Shown piece after piece: positions 27,601 to 34,496 of a DNA stretch of 64,000 nt. A program made the position numbers and the translations under genes. Source of the DNA: DASXYG01 sp036502625 (GTDB taxonomy: Bacteria > Actinomycetota > Actinomycetes > Streptosporangiales > Streptosporangiaceae); the NCBI GenBank assembly GCA_036502625.1, contig DASXYG010000059.1:13360-77359 (forward strand), in the 5' to 3' direction. Below the pieces are notes generated by a model that worked only from the letters and a program-made list of their open reading frames with translations, ran no database searches and had not been told where the DNA came from. How positions within the stretch are numbered: position 1 is the stretch's first letter; every line of letters begins with the position of its first letter.

Positions 27601-28119
27601 CGCCCGCCGGCGCCCCACCTGCGCCGCGGCACCGCGTTCCACCGCTGGCTGGAACAGGAGTACGGCCAGCAGCGCCTGCTCGACACCGACGAGCTCCCCG
27701 GCGCCGCCGACGACGAGGCCGCCGCCGATACCGACCTCGACGCCCTCCGCGCCGCGTTCACCGCGAGCGCCTGGGCCGACCGGGTGCCCATCGAGGTGGA
27801 GGTGCCCTTCGAGACCCGGCTGGCCGACCGCCTCATCCGCGGCCGGATCGACGCCGTCTTCCGCGAACCCGACGGGTCCTACACGGTGGTCGACTGGAAG
27901 ACCGGCCGCCCCCCGCGCGACGAAGCGGAGAGCCGGGTCGTCGCCGTCCAACTCGCCGCCTACCGCCTGGCCTGGTCCCGCCTGATGGCCGTCGGCGTCG
28001 ACCGGGTCAGCGCCGCGTTCCACTACGTCAAGGCCAACACCACGATCCGCCCCACCGACCTCCTGGACGAATCCGCCCTCGAACGCCTGATCACCGCCAT
28101 CCCCGAGCGATCGCCCTAG
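24667..28119 (+). CDS. adnB: AdnB-type ATP-dependent helicase-nuclease
   Basis: About 1150 residues. The UvrD-like motor has Walker A GAGSGKSE (Lys near 46), LDEYQDT, GDPCQSIYGWRG, VHAAKGLQW and YVAVTRA. The C-terminal RecB nuclease has GRIDAVF and VVDWKTG. N-terminal sequence PTAEQAAIIAGPLEP and the Walker region match the AdnB subunit, the lead motor of mycobacterial AdnAB. GTG 24667 is favoured because GGGAGGGGG lies just upstream; in-frame ATG 24640 and GTG 24664 are alternatives. The stop overlaps the convergent TetR stop by four bases. A low-complexity Ala/Pro insert (about 830-870) is a linker. Confidence 0.92.
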   Translation: MREGYRIDPVSLAGLLGQSAPTAEQAAIIAGPLEPTVVIAGAGSGKSETMAARVVWLVANGLVRPDRVLGLTFTRKAAAELATRVRTRLGQLRATGFLGSAETAAVAGDPGEPAAASLLDAEPIVSTYHSYAARLVGDHALREAMEPTMRLITPAVEWQLASGVVAAYDGPMDHVEMTPASVTKAVLDLAGELSEHLRGPDDVRRVGAWLRERRDALPKVLAPVRQIIAKHDAREQLLPMVERYRALRAAREVMDHGDQVALAARIASRHPEVGAIERSRYSVVLLDEYQDTSHAQLVLLRALFGVGAAGGVGHPVTAVGDPCQSIYGWRGASAGNLLRFRQDFPARRGHPARLAKLATSFRNGEYILGAANALSHDLRADAPELPVLESSTARDERGRVVCALFDTAESEAGWLADEIAAALAVREGVAPDGGPWPDSALHPSDVAILCRKRAQFPAIRQALEERGVPVEVVGLGGLLTVPEVADIVATLRVMHDPTSGDALVRLLTGPRWRLGPRDLVALGRRARELAKDTRRDVDLPDGAPEPAPDDALRQVITDLAAESGSLIDALDDLGEPARYSATGFGRMARLAAEVRGLREQVGQPLPDLVTEVERVIGLDVEVAARPGAEAASARADLDAFADAAARFAGSAEEPTLGAFLAYLNAAEDQEFGLEAGRIGDTDSVKLMTVHAAKGLQWPVVAVPGLSAGKSAQVFPARPTVSTKWTTNPRALPFPLRGDVADLPALRDLDPASREAFDEACLLREEREERRLAYVAVTRASYLLLASGYWWGATGSTRMGPSVFLREIHAVCEAHPRHPGYAIAHWTPEPPEEATNPLLAEPPSAPWPPAATASGEGTPAGASGPATLFGVENLEAAAAAPGGARHSAVVEGARLVSAALEGAAESWLHASDDVPLDDADRSRPAGWELDERLLLAERAAHRRTNGHDVELPAHLSVSTLVAMARDAGEVARRIRRPMPRPPAPHLRRGTAFHRWLEQEYGQQRLLDTDELPGAADDEAAADTDLDALRAAFTASAWADRVPIEVEVPFETRLADRLIRGRIDAVFREPDGSYTVVDWKTGRPPRDEAESRVVAVQLAAYRLAWSRLMAVGVDRVSAAFHYVKANTTIRPTDLLDESALERLITAIPERSP

Positions 28120-28673
28120 GGCGTGCCCGGCGCGAGCGTCGCGAAGAAGGCCTCCGCGGCGGCGGAGACCCGGTCGCGGTCGCCGGTCGTGAGCAGGTCG
28201 AGGAGGAGCCCGCGGATCGCGGCGATGAGGAGCGTCGCCGTACGTTCGGCGTCGCCGTCCGCCGCGCCGCCGAAGGCGTTCAGCGGTTCGGCGACGACGT
28301 GGTCGAGGAAGTCCGCGAACGTGCCGGGCGCCTGGAGGGCCTGCCCGTAGACGGCGAAGAACAGGCGGAACTCGCCGTCGCGCGCGGGGTCCGAGACGCG
28401 CGCCCACACGCGCCGCGCGTAGCTGGGAAGGTCCGCGTCGTCCGCGCCGGAGGGCGCCGTCTCGGCGAGGATCCGTTCGCGCAGCCGCTGCTGTACGGCC
28501 TCGATCATCCGCTCCTTGCTGTGGAAACGGTGCACGAGGGTCGTCGGCGTGACGCCGAGCGCCGTCGCCAGCGGGCGCCAGGTCATCCCGGCGAAACCGT
28601 GGTCGACGGCGTAGCCCACGACGGCGTCGAGGAGCTCGTCGCGCCGCTGCTGGTTCACGGGTCTGCCTGCCAT
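28116..28673 (-). CDS. TetR-family transcriptional regulator
   Basis: 185 residues from ATG 28673 (MAGRPVNQQRR). The HTH region is WRPLATALGVTPTTLVHRF, and the C-terminal domain is helical. It is divergent from the NAD-dependent epimerase-like gene at 28754, with a palindrome at 28702-28713 between them. It probably represses itself and that enzyme. Confidence 0.9.
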   Translation of the reverse strand: MAGRPVNQQRRDELLDAVVGYAVDHGFAGMTWRPLATALGVTPTTLVHRFHSKERMIEAVQQRLRERILAETAPSGADDADLPSYARRVWARVSDPARDGEFRLFFAVYGQALQAPGTFADFLDHVVAEPLNAFGGAADGDAERTATLLIAAIRGLLLDLLTTGDRDRVSAAAEAFFATLAPGTP

Positions 28674-28699
28674 GCGCCCATCCTGCCCGCTTGAATTTC

Positions 28700-28716
28700 T
28701 TGTACGATCGTACCAA
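28700..28716. promoter_or_regulatory. candidate TetR operator
   Basis: GTACGATCGTAC (28702-28713) is a perfect 12-bp palindrome, extended by T/A at 28700/28715. It lies in the 80-base region between the TetR gene and the divergent reductase, in a locally AT-rich stretch likely to hold both promoters. Confidence 0.5.
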
Positions 28717-28753
28717 TAATTAGGCACTGGCCCCGGTTCGGCAGGAGGATGCC

Positions 28754-29686
28754 ATGCATGTTTTCGTCACCGGCGGGTCCGGGTGGGTCGGTTCCGGCCT
28801 CGTCCCCGACCTGCTCGCGCATGGCCACACGGTCGCGGCGCTCGCCCGGTCGGACCCGTCCGCGGCCGCGCTGCGGTCCGCCGGGGCGGAGGCCGTGCCG
28901 GGAACGCTGGACGACCTCGGTGTCCTCGGCGACGCGGCGGCGTCCGCGGACGCGGTCGTGCACCTGGGGTTCAAGCACGACATCGCGTTCGCGGGCGACT
29001 ACGGCCGGGCGGCGCGGGACGACCGTACGGTGATCGACGCGTTCGCGGAGAGGCTCGCCGGCACCGGCAAGGCGTTCGTGGTCGCGTCGGGGGTGCTCGG
29101 GGTCGTCGGTGTCGGCTCGGGTGTCGTCGCGACCGAGCGGGACGGCCGCGCGGCGCATGAGGCGGCCGGGCCGATCAGCGGCGGCGGCGACCGGTCGGCC
29201 ACCGCGCGGCACATCCTCGCGCTCGCGGACCGCGGGATCCGGGCGAGCGTCGTGCGGCTCCCGCCGGCCACCCACGGCGCCGGCGACAACGGATTCACCG
29301 CCGCCGCGGTCGCCGCCGCGCGGAAGGCGGGCGCCTCGGCGTACGTCGGGGACGGGGCCAACCGGTGGCCCGCGGTCCACCGCGACGACGCGGCCGCGCT
29401 GTTCCGCCTGGCCGCCGAGTCCGCCCCGGCCGGCGCGGTCCTGCACGCCGTCGCCGAGGAGGGCGTGCCGATCCGCAAGGTGGCCGAGGCGATCGCGGCC
29501 GGCCTCGGCGTCCCCGCGGTCTCCGTCCCCGCGTCCGACGCCGGACGCTACCTCGGGTTCCTCGGCACCTTCTGGTCCACGGACGGGCCGGCGTCCGCGC
29601 GGCTCACCAGGGATCTCCTCGGCTGGAACCCGACCGGCCCGACCTGGCTCGACGACCTCCGGACGGACGCGTACTACCGCGCCTGA
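28754..29686 (+). CDS. NAD(P)-dependent epimerase/dehydratase-like (atypical SDR)
   Basis: 310 residues. The extended/atypical SDR glycine motif is TGGSGWVGSGL at the N-terminus, with VVHLGFKHD and VVASGVLG following. The canonical YxxxK is not obvious, so it may be an atypical SDR with altered chemistry, as in NmrA/DUF-type reductases. ATG at 28754 is used, with GGAGG nine bases upstream. It is divergent from its probable TetR regulator. Substrate unknown. Confidence 0.88.
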   Translation: MHVFVTGGSGWVGSGLVPDLLAHGHTVAALARSDPSAAALRSAGAEAVPGTLDDLGVLGDAAASADAVVHLGFKHDIAFAGDYGRAARDDRTVIDAFAERLAGTGKAFVVASGVLGVVGVGSGVVATERDGRAAHEAAGPISGGGDRSATARHILALADRGIRASVVRLPPATHGAGDNGFTAAAVAAARKAGASAYVGDGANRWPAVHRDDAAALFRLAAESAPAGAVLHAVAEEGVPIRKVAEAIAAGLGVPAVSVPASDAGRYLGFLGTFWSTDGPASARLTRDLLGWNPTGPTWLDDLRTDAYYRA

Positions 29687-29711
29687 CCGCGTTCCGTACG
29701 GCGGCCGCTGC

Positions 29712-30656
29712 TCACGGGGCGGGCGCGCTCGGCTTCGCCGAGGCCTGCCGGGAACCGTTCGGTGAGGGCTCGTTCGTGCTGGAGGTGGGCTTCGCGGAGG
29801 GCGAGTTGTGGTCGTTCTTGCCGCCGTTCCCGCCGGTCGTGTCGCCGCCGCTCGCGCTGGTGCTGGGGGCGTGCGAGGGGGTGCGGCCCGGCGACCGGCC
29901 GGGTGAGGTGGTCGCGTCCGGTGTGGGGGTGCCCTGCCGATGTCCGCCGATCGTGGTCCCGGAGCCCGACTCGCCCCGTACGGCGGAGCTCAGCGGCTCG
30001 CGGATGGCCAGTTCCACGACCGTCACGACGCCCATGACCACCGCGAACACGGCCACCGCCGAGATCGCCCACACCGCCCACCGCGGCAACCGCCGCCGCC
30101 CACCGCCCTCGGGCTCGGGCTCAGGGTTGGGGCTGGGCTCAGGCCCCAGCTCCGACCTGGGGTCGGGGTTGGGGTCCGGCTCCGGCCCCGGACCCGGCTT
30201 GGGCTCAAGCCCCGGCTCCGACCTGGGGTCGGGGTTGGGGTCCGGCTTGGGGTTCGGGTCCGGCTCCGGCTTGGGGTTGGGGTCCGGCCCCGGCTCCGAC
30301 CTGGGGACGGGGTCCGGCTCCGGCTTGGGGTTGGGGTTGGGGTTGGGGTTGGGATCCGGCTCCGGGTTGGGGTTGGGGTTGGGGATGGGGGCGGTCTGGT
30401 GGGCGCGGATTTGGGTCTGGAGTTTCTGGCCGGCACGTTGGACCTGGTCGTTGGTGCGGCTGAGGCCGCGCTGGACGAGCACGGTGCCGCCGGTGGTGAT
30501 CACGCTCATCAGCGCCGCGCCGATCACCGTGCCGTAGACGCCCAGGAACGAGGCGGCTACGGCGGCGATGGCGGTCGCCACGCCCGCGCCGACGAGCTGC
30601 GTCCAGGTCACCCCGATGCCGCGCCGCTCGCCGTCGCCTCGCTCGTCCCGCCCCAC
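29712..30656 (-). CDS. membrane protein with long Asn/Glu/Asp-Pro dipeptide repeats
   Basis: 314 residues. The start is GTG at 30656, with GGGAGGG about five bases upstream. One hydrophobic region (about 15-50) precedes a region of dipeptide repeats (about 85-180: NP, EP, DP, KP in alternation), then a membrane helix (WAVWAISAVAVFAVVMGVV) and a Ser/Thr/Pro-rich tail. The repeat section probably forms a stiff extended rod between two membrane segments. No known domain. The coding DNA is itself repetitive and the + strand carries GGGGTT runs. Confidence 0.78.
   Translation of the reverse strand: MGRDERGDGERRGIGVTWTQLVGAGVATAIAAVAASFLGVYGTVIGAALMSVITTGGTVLVQRGLSRTNDQVQRAGQKLQTQIRAHQTAPIPNPNPNPEPDPNPNPNPNPKPEPDPVPRSEPGPDPNPKPEPDPNPKPDPNPDPRSEPGLEPKPGPGPEPDPNPDPRSELGPEPSPNPEPEPEGGGRRRLPRWAVWAISAVAVFAVVMGVVTVVELAIREPLSSAVRGESGSGTTIGGHRQGTPTPDATTSPGRSPGRTPSHAPSTSASGGDTTGGNGGKNDHNSPSAKPTSSTNEPSPNGSRQASAKPSAPAP
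30325..30390 (+). repeat. GGGGTT tandem repeats (G-quadruplex-prone)
   Basis: Within the repeat coding region the + strand reads GGGGTT several times in a row (about 30327-30353, and again 30365-30384). It is the complement of AACCCC, encoding Asn-Pro. Four or more G4 runs spaced by TT are a textbook G-quadruplex pattern, here on the template strand. Confidence 0.8.
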
Positions 30657-30781
30657 GGTCCCTCCCACCGCTGGTCCGGGCCGCCCGGCGGCCGCCCGCT
30701 CGGCCACTCCTACCCTCCGTGATCATGACGCACGCGCAGGTCACCACCGCCGGTGTCACACCCGCGTCGTAGGGTCGGCGC

Positions 30782-32038
30782 ATGAACAGACTGCCGGGCT
30801 ACGCCGCCACCGATCACACGTTCCGCGTGCCGCTCGATCACGCCGATCCCGGCGGTGCGGCCATCGACCTGTTCGCCCGGGAGATCGTGGCGCCGGACAA
30901 GGCGGCCGACGACCTGCCCTGGCTCGTGTTCCTCCAGGGCGGGCCGGGGGCGCCCGGGCCGCGGCCGCTCGGCGTGACCGACTGGCTGGCGCGCGCGCTG
31001 CGCACCCACCGCGTGGTCATGCTCGACCAGCGCGGCACCGGGCGCAGCTCGCCCATCACCGCGCGCACCGTCGAGGGCATGGGGCCCGAGGCGCTCGCCG
31101 CGTACCTCAGGCTCTTCCGCGCCGACAGCATCGTCGAGGACGCGGAGATCGTCCGCGCGCGGCTGACCGGCGGCGCGCCGTGGGAGTCGCTCGGGCAGAG
31201 CTACGGCGGCTTCATCACCCTGGCGTACCTCTCGATGCACCCCGAGGGCCTGAGCGCCTGCTACGTCACCGGCGGCGTGCCGAGCGTGACCAAGACCGCC
31301 GACGACGTCTACCTCCGTACGTTCGACACGTGCGCGGCCAAGAACGCCCGCTTCTACCGGCGCTACCCCGGCGACGCGGTGGTCGTCCGCGAGATCGCCG
31401 ACCTCCTGGAGTCCGACGACGTGCGGCTTCCGGACGGCGACCGCCTCACGCCGCACCGGTTCCGCCTGCTCGGCAACGCGTTCGGCATGAGCGACGGCTT
31501 CGAGAAGGTCCACTGGATGCTGGAGTGCGCGCGCGACGGCCGCGGCCTGACCGACGCGTTCCGCTACGCCGCGATGGCCCAGACCGGGTTCGTCGACACC
31601 CCGATCTGGGCGCTGCAGGAGTTCACGTACGGCAGGCCCGGCCACGTGACGGCCTGGGCGGCGGAGCGCCGATACGCCAAGGACGCGCGCTTCGCACCGG
31701 ATGCCGACCCGCTGCTGTTCACCGGCGAGATGATGTTCCCCTGGATGTTCCGCGAGATCGGCGCGCTGCGCCCGTTCGCGGAGGCCGCCGAGATCCTGGC
31801 CGCGTACGACGCGTGGCCCGCGCTGTTCGAGCCGGAGCGCCTGGCGTCCAACGAGGTTCCGCTGGTCGCCGCGGTCTACGCCGACGACATGTACGTCCCG
31901 TCCGATCTCCAGATGGAGTCGCTCGACGCGATCGGCAACGCCCGCGGCTGGCTGACCAACGAGTACGAGCACGACGGCCTCCGCACCGAGCCCCGCGTCC
32001 TCGACCACCTGATGGCCATGGCCGCCGGCCACTGCTGA
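30782..32038 (+). CDS. alpha/beta-fold hydrolase, proline-iminopeptidase-like (S33)
   Basis: 418 residues. The oxyanion region FLQGGPGAPG, the LDQRGTGRSS motif typical of proline iminopeptidases, and the nucleophile GQSYGG are clear. Overall length and the LDQRG signature place it in peptidase family S33 or near relatives, which release N-terminal proline or act on other amides and esters. ATG at 30782 is used. No signal peptide, so it is cytoplasmic. Stands alone, divergent from the repeat protein. Confidence 0.9.
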   Translation: MNRLPGYAATDHTFRVPLDHADPGGAAIDLFAREIVAPDKAADDLPWLVFLQGGPGAPGPRPLGVTDWLARALRTHRVVMLDQRGTGRSSPITARTVEGMGPEALAAYLRLFRADSIVEDAEIVRARLTGGAPWESLGQSYGGFITLAYLSMHPEGLSACYVTGGVPSVTKTADDVYLRTFDTCAAKNARFYRRYPGDAVVVREIADLLESDDVRLPDGDRLTPHRFRLLGNAFGMSDGFEKVHWMLECARDGRGLTDAFRYAAMAQTGFVDTPIWALQEFTYGRPGHVTAWAAERRYAKDARFAPDADPLLFTGEMMFPWMFREIGALRPFAEAAEILAAYDAWPALFEPERLASNEVPLVAAVYADDMYVPSDLQMESLDAIGNARGWLTNEYEHDGLRTEPRVLDHLMAMAAGHC

Positions 32039-32066
32039 GCGCCGTCGCGACCCCGGCCGCCCCGGG

Positions 32067-32702
32067 TCAGGCGGGCGCGTCGTTGCGCGCGCTGCCCACG
32101 ATCCGGGGCGCGACCGGGGAGAACACGGCGCCCGGCGGGAAGCGGAACCCGCGCACCGCCTCAATCGTGAAGACGTCCCGGATCGCGGTGAGCGTGTCGC
32201 GGTTGCAGTTGCAGCCGCCCATGAGCCGCGGCCACAGCAGGTTCGCGGCGTCCTGCGCGCCGCCGTACACGGCGTCGCGGCTGCGGACGTGCTCGTAGAA
32301 GCGCAGCCGCCCGCCGGGCCGCAGCACCCGCCGGAACTCCGCGAGCGCCGCCGCCTGGTCGTCGACCGAGCACAGCAGGCCGGACACCACGACCGCGTCG
32401 TACGCCTCATCGGTGGGGATCCGGTCCGCCGTGCCGTCCACGACCCGCACCGGCACTGGGGCCGACCGCGCCGACTCCGTGGCGCGCTCGCGCAGGTACG
32501 GCTCGGGCTCCACGGCGAGCACCTCCCGCACCTCCGGCGGGTAGTGCGGGAAGTTCAGGCCGGTTCCGGCGCCGACCTCGATGACCCGACCGTCGAGCCC
32601 GGCCAGCGTCTCCCGCCGCAGCTCCCGGTTGCCGCGCTCCTCGTTCCGCGCCCCGCACCGCGCGAAGTACCAGGCGAACAGCGGGTTCCGAATCACAGAC
32701 AT
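32067..32702 (-). CDS. class I SAM-dependent methyltransferase
   Basis: 211 residues of a UbiE/METTL7-like methyltransferase. Motif I is VIEVGAGTGLNF, the acidic loop is VEPEP, and post-I/motif III includes VLRPGGRLRFYEHV. A Cys pair appears in GGCNCNRDT. Substrate unknown. It lies 48 bases downstream of, and codirectional with, the DUF1023-like hydrolase. Confidence 0.9.
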   Translation of the reverse strand: MSVIRNPLFAWYFARCGARNEERGNRELRRETLAGLDGRVIEVGAGTGLNFPHYPPEVREVLAVEPEPYLRERATESARSAPVPVRVVDGTADRIPTDEAYDAVVVSGLLCSVDDQAAALAEFRRVLRPGGRLRFYEHVRSRDAVYGGAQDAANLLWPRLMGGCNCNRDTLTAIRDVFTIEAVRGFRFPPGAVFSPVAPRIVGSARNDAPA

Positions 32703-32750
32703 CCCGTATGACTACCAGAAGCACCCGCCGCTGATCGGCCGTTCGCGGGA

Positions 32751-33755
32751 TCAGCGGTCCGCCGTCGCGGCGGGCGCGCCCGTGGCGATCTCCGCGATCT
32801 CGCGCAGCGACCCGCTGCCGGGGGTGAAGTAGCCCTCGTGGCCGTGGTCGCCCGCGGTGTCGATGAGGCGCGCGCCGAACGCGGGCGACATCGGGTCGGC
32901 GCCGTGGCCGAGGCCGCCGAGCCGTACGTGCGGCGTGAGGCGGATCAGGTCGTCGGCGGCGCGCCCGGCCCACACGCGGCCCTTGACCGCGCGCGCGGAC
33001 GGCACGTCCATCCCGGGGCTGGCCAGCGCCACGACGTTGGCCACCGGCACGCGCGAGGCCGCCCGGCCGCACACGACGGTCCCGTAGCTGTGGCACACCA
33101 GCGAGACCCGCGCGCGGTGCGGCAGCACCCGCAGCAGCCGCGTCAGCGACCGGGCGCCGGCCATGGCCCGCGCCGACTCCACGGAGACCATGTCGATGTT
33201 CTCCGGCGGGTCGTACCCCAGCCACGCGATCACCGCCGTACGCGCGGACGGCCGGACGGACCGCGCCTCCGCGTACAGGTCCGCGGACACCGGGCCCGGC
33301 GCGGTCTTCGGTTCGGCCGCGGTGGCCGCGTCGAAATTATCGACGGTCTTCGCATTGCCGGGCACGTACACGACCACGCGGTCGGCGTGCGCGAGGTCGC
33401 CGTACACCTGCACCATCCGCCCGTCGCCGCGCGGGTCGAACGCCAGCACCCGGCGCCGCTGCGCCGCCCACCGGGCGAACAGCGCGGCGCGCTCGCGGCC
33501 CGTGCGCGCCTTGGAGCCCGCGCCGTCCCACATCCGGCCCACCTGCGCCTGCGTCCCGGCCCGTACGGGAGAGCCGCCGAGCCGGGCGAGCTCGGCACGG
33601 TTCGCGGCGTAGCGGGTCGCGTACGAGGCCGCGGCGGAGTTACCCAGAGTGTTCGGGTAGGCGTCCACCGCGCGGTGCGGGTCGCCGAGAGTCGGCGCGG
33701 AAACCCCGGCGATCAGCGCGATCGCGGACACACTGGCGAGGCGGGTCAGGTTCAT
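32751..33755 (-). CDS. exported alpha/beta hydrolase (DUF1023-like)
   Basis: 334 residues. An N-terminal signal peptide (about 1-25, ending SAPTLG) predicts export. The core shows VVYVPGNAKTVDNFD, IAWLGYDPPENID and the nucleophile CHSYGT, which match the actinobacterial DUF1023 alpha/beta hydrolase family. Near the C-terminus D-T-A-G-D-H-G-H supplies a candidate His. The biological substrate of the family is not established. Confidence 0.88.
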   Translation of the reverse strand: MNLTRLASVSAIALIAGVSAPTLGDPHRAVDAYPNTLGNSAAASYATRYAANRAELARLGGSPVRAGTQAQVGRMWDGAGSKARTGRERAALFARWAAQRRRVLAFDPRGDGRMVQVYGDLAHADRVVVYVPGNAKTVDNFDAATAAEPKTAPGPVSADLYAEARSVRPSARTAVIAWLGYDPPENIDMVSVESARAMAGARSLTRLLRVLPHRARVSLVCHSYGTVVCGRAASRVPVANVVALASPGMDVPSARAVKGRVWAGRAADDLIRLTPHVRLGGLGHGADPMSPAFGARLIDTAGDHGHEGYFTPGSGSLREIAEIATGAPAATADR

Positions 33756-33821
33756 GGCGATTACGGTAGGTAGTCCGCAATCGCCCGGTCGTCACTCCCC
33801 GGCGCCGATCCCCGGTGGTAC

Positions 33822-34496
33822 TCAGGTAGCCGTCGCGGGCCCGGACATCAGCCCGTTCTCGTACGCGTAGACCACCGCCTGTGTGCGGTCGCGCAGGTCG
33901 AGCTTGGTCAGGATGCGCCCGACGTGCGTCTTCACGGTCTGCTCGGCGAGGAACAGCTCCGTGGCGATCTCGCCGTTCGACATTCCGCGCGCGATCAGCC
34001 GTAGTACCTCGGTCTCACGCGGGGTCAGCAGCGCCGTGGCGTCCGGGTTCGGGCGCTCGTGGCGCTGCCGCCGGGCGAAGTCGGAGATCAGCCGCCGCGT
34101 CACCGTCGGTGCGAGCAGCGCCTCACCGGAGGCCACCACGCGCACGGCCTGCATGAGGTCGGCGGCCGAGGCGTCCTTCAGCAGGAAGCCGCTGGCGCCG
34201 CCCGCGAGCGCGTCGTAGACGTACTCGTCGAGGTCGAACGTGGTGAGCATGAGCACGCGCGGGCCGACGGACGGGTCGTCGGGGACGATCCGCTCGGTGG
34301 CCTCGATGCCGTTCATGACGGGCATCCGTACGTCCATCACCACGACGTCGGGCGTCAGCGACGCGGCGAGCTCGACCGCCTCGCGGCCGTTGGCTGCCTC
34401 GCCGACCACCTGGATGTCCGGCGCGGCGGACAGCAGCGCCGACAGGCCGTCGCGCACCATGGCCTGGTCGTCGGCGAGCACAACGCGAATCGTCAT
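33822..34496 (-). CDS. NarL/FixJ-family response regulator
   Basis: 224 residues. The receiver domain has the phosphoacceptor Asp in VVVMDVRMP (about residue 54), conserved Thr in LMLTTF and Lys in GFLLKDA. The C-terminal LuxR-type HTH includes TPRETEVLRLIARGMSNGEIA. Its ATG overlaps the stop of the sensor kinase gene (ATGA), so the pair is one two-component operon transcribed leftward. Confidence 0.96.
   Translation of the reverse strand: MTIRVVLADDQAMVRDGLSALLSAAPDIQVVGEAANGREAVELAASLTPDVVVMDVRMPVMNGIEATERIVPDDPSVGPRVLMLTTFDLDEYVYDALAGGASGFLLKDASAADLMQAVRVVASGEALLAPTVTRRLISDFARRQRHERPNPDATALLTPRETEVLRLIARGMSNGEIATELFLAEQTVKTHVGRILTKLDLRDRTQAVVYAYENGLMSGPATAT

Noticed and set aside
24574..28716. 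A very long minus-strand open frame antisense to adnB (over 1300 codons)
   Set aside because: High G+C removes stop codons in the shadow frame; the translation is Gly/Ala/Arg-rich without domains, and the plus-strand product has full helicase-nuclease motifs.
30325..30390. Telomere or chromosome-end repeat
   Set aside because: The GGGGTT units keep an open reading frame for Asn-Pro repeats and lie within a gene, far from any end signature.
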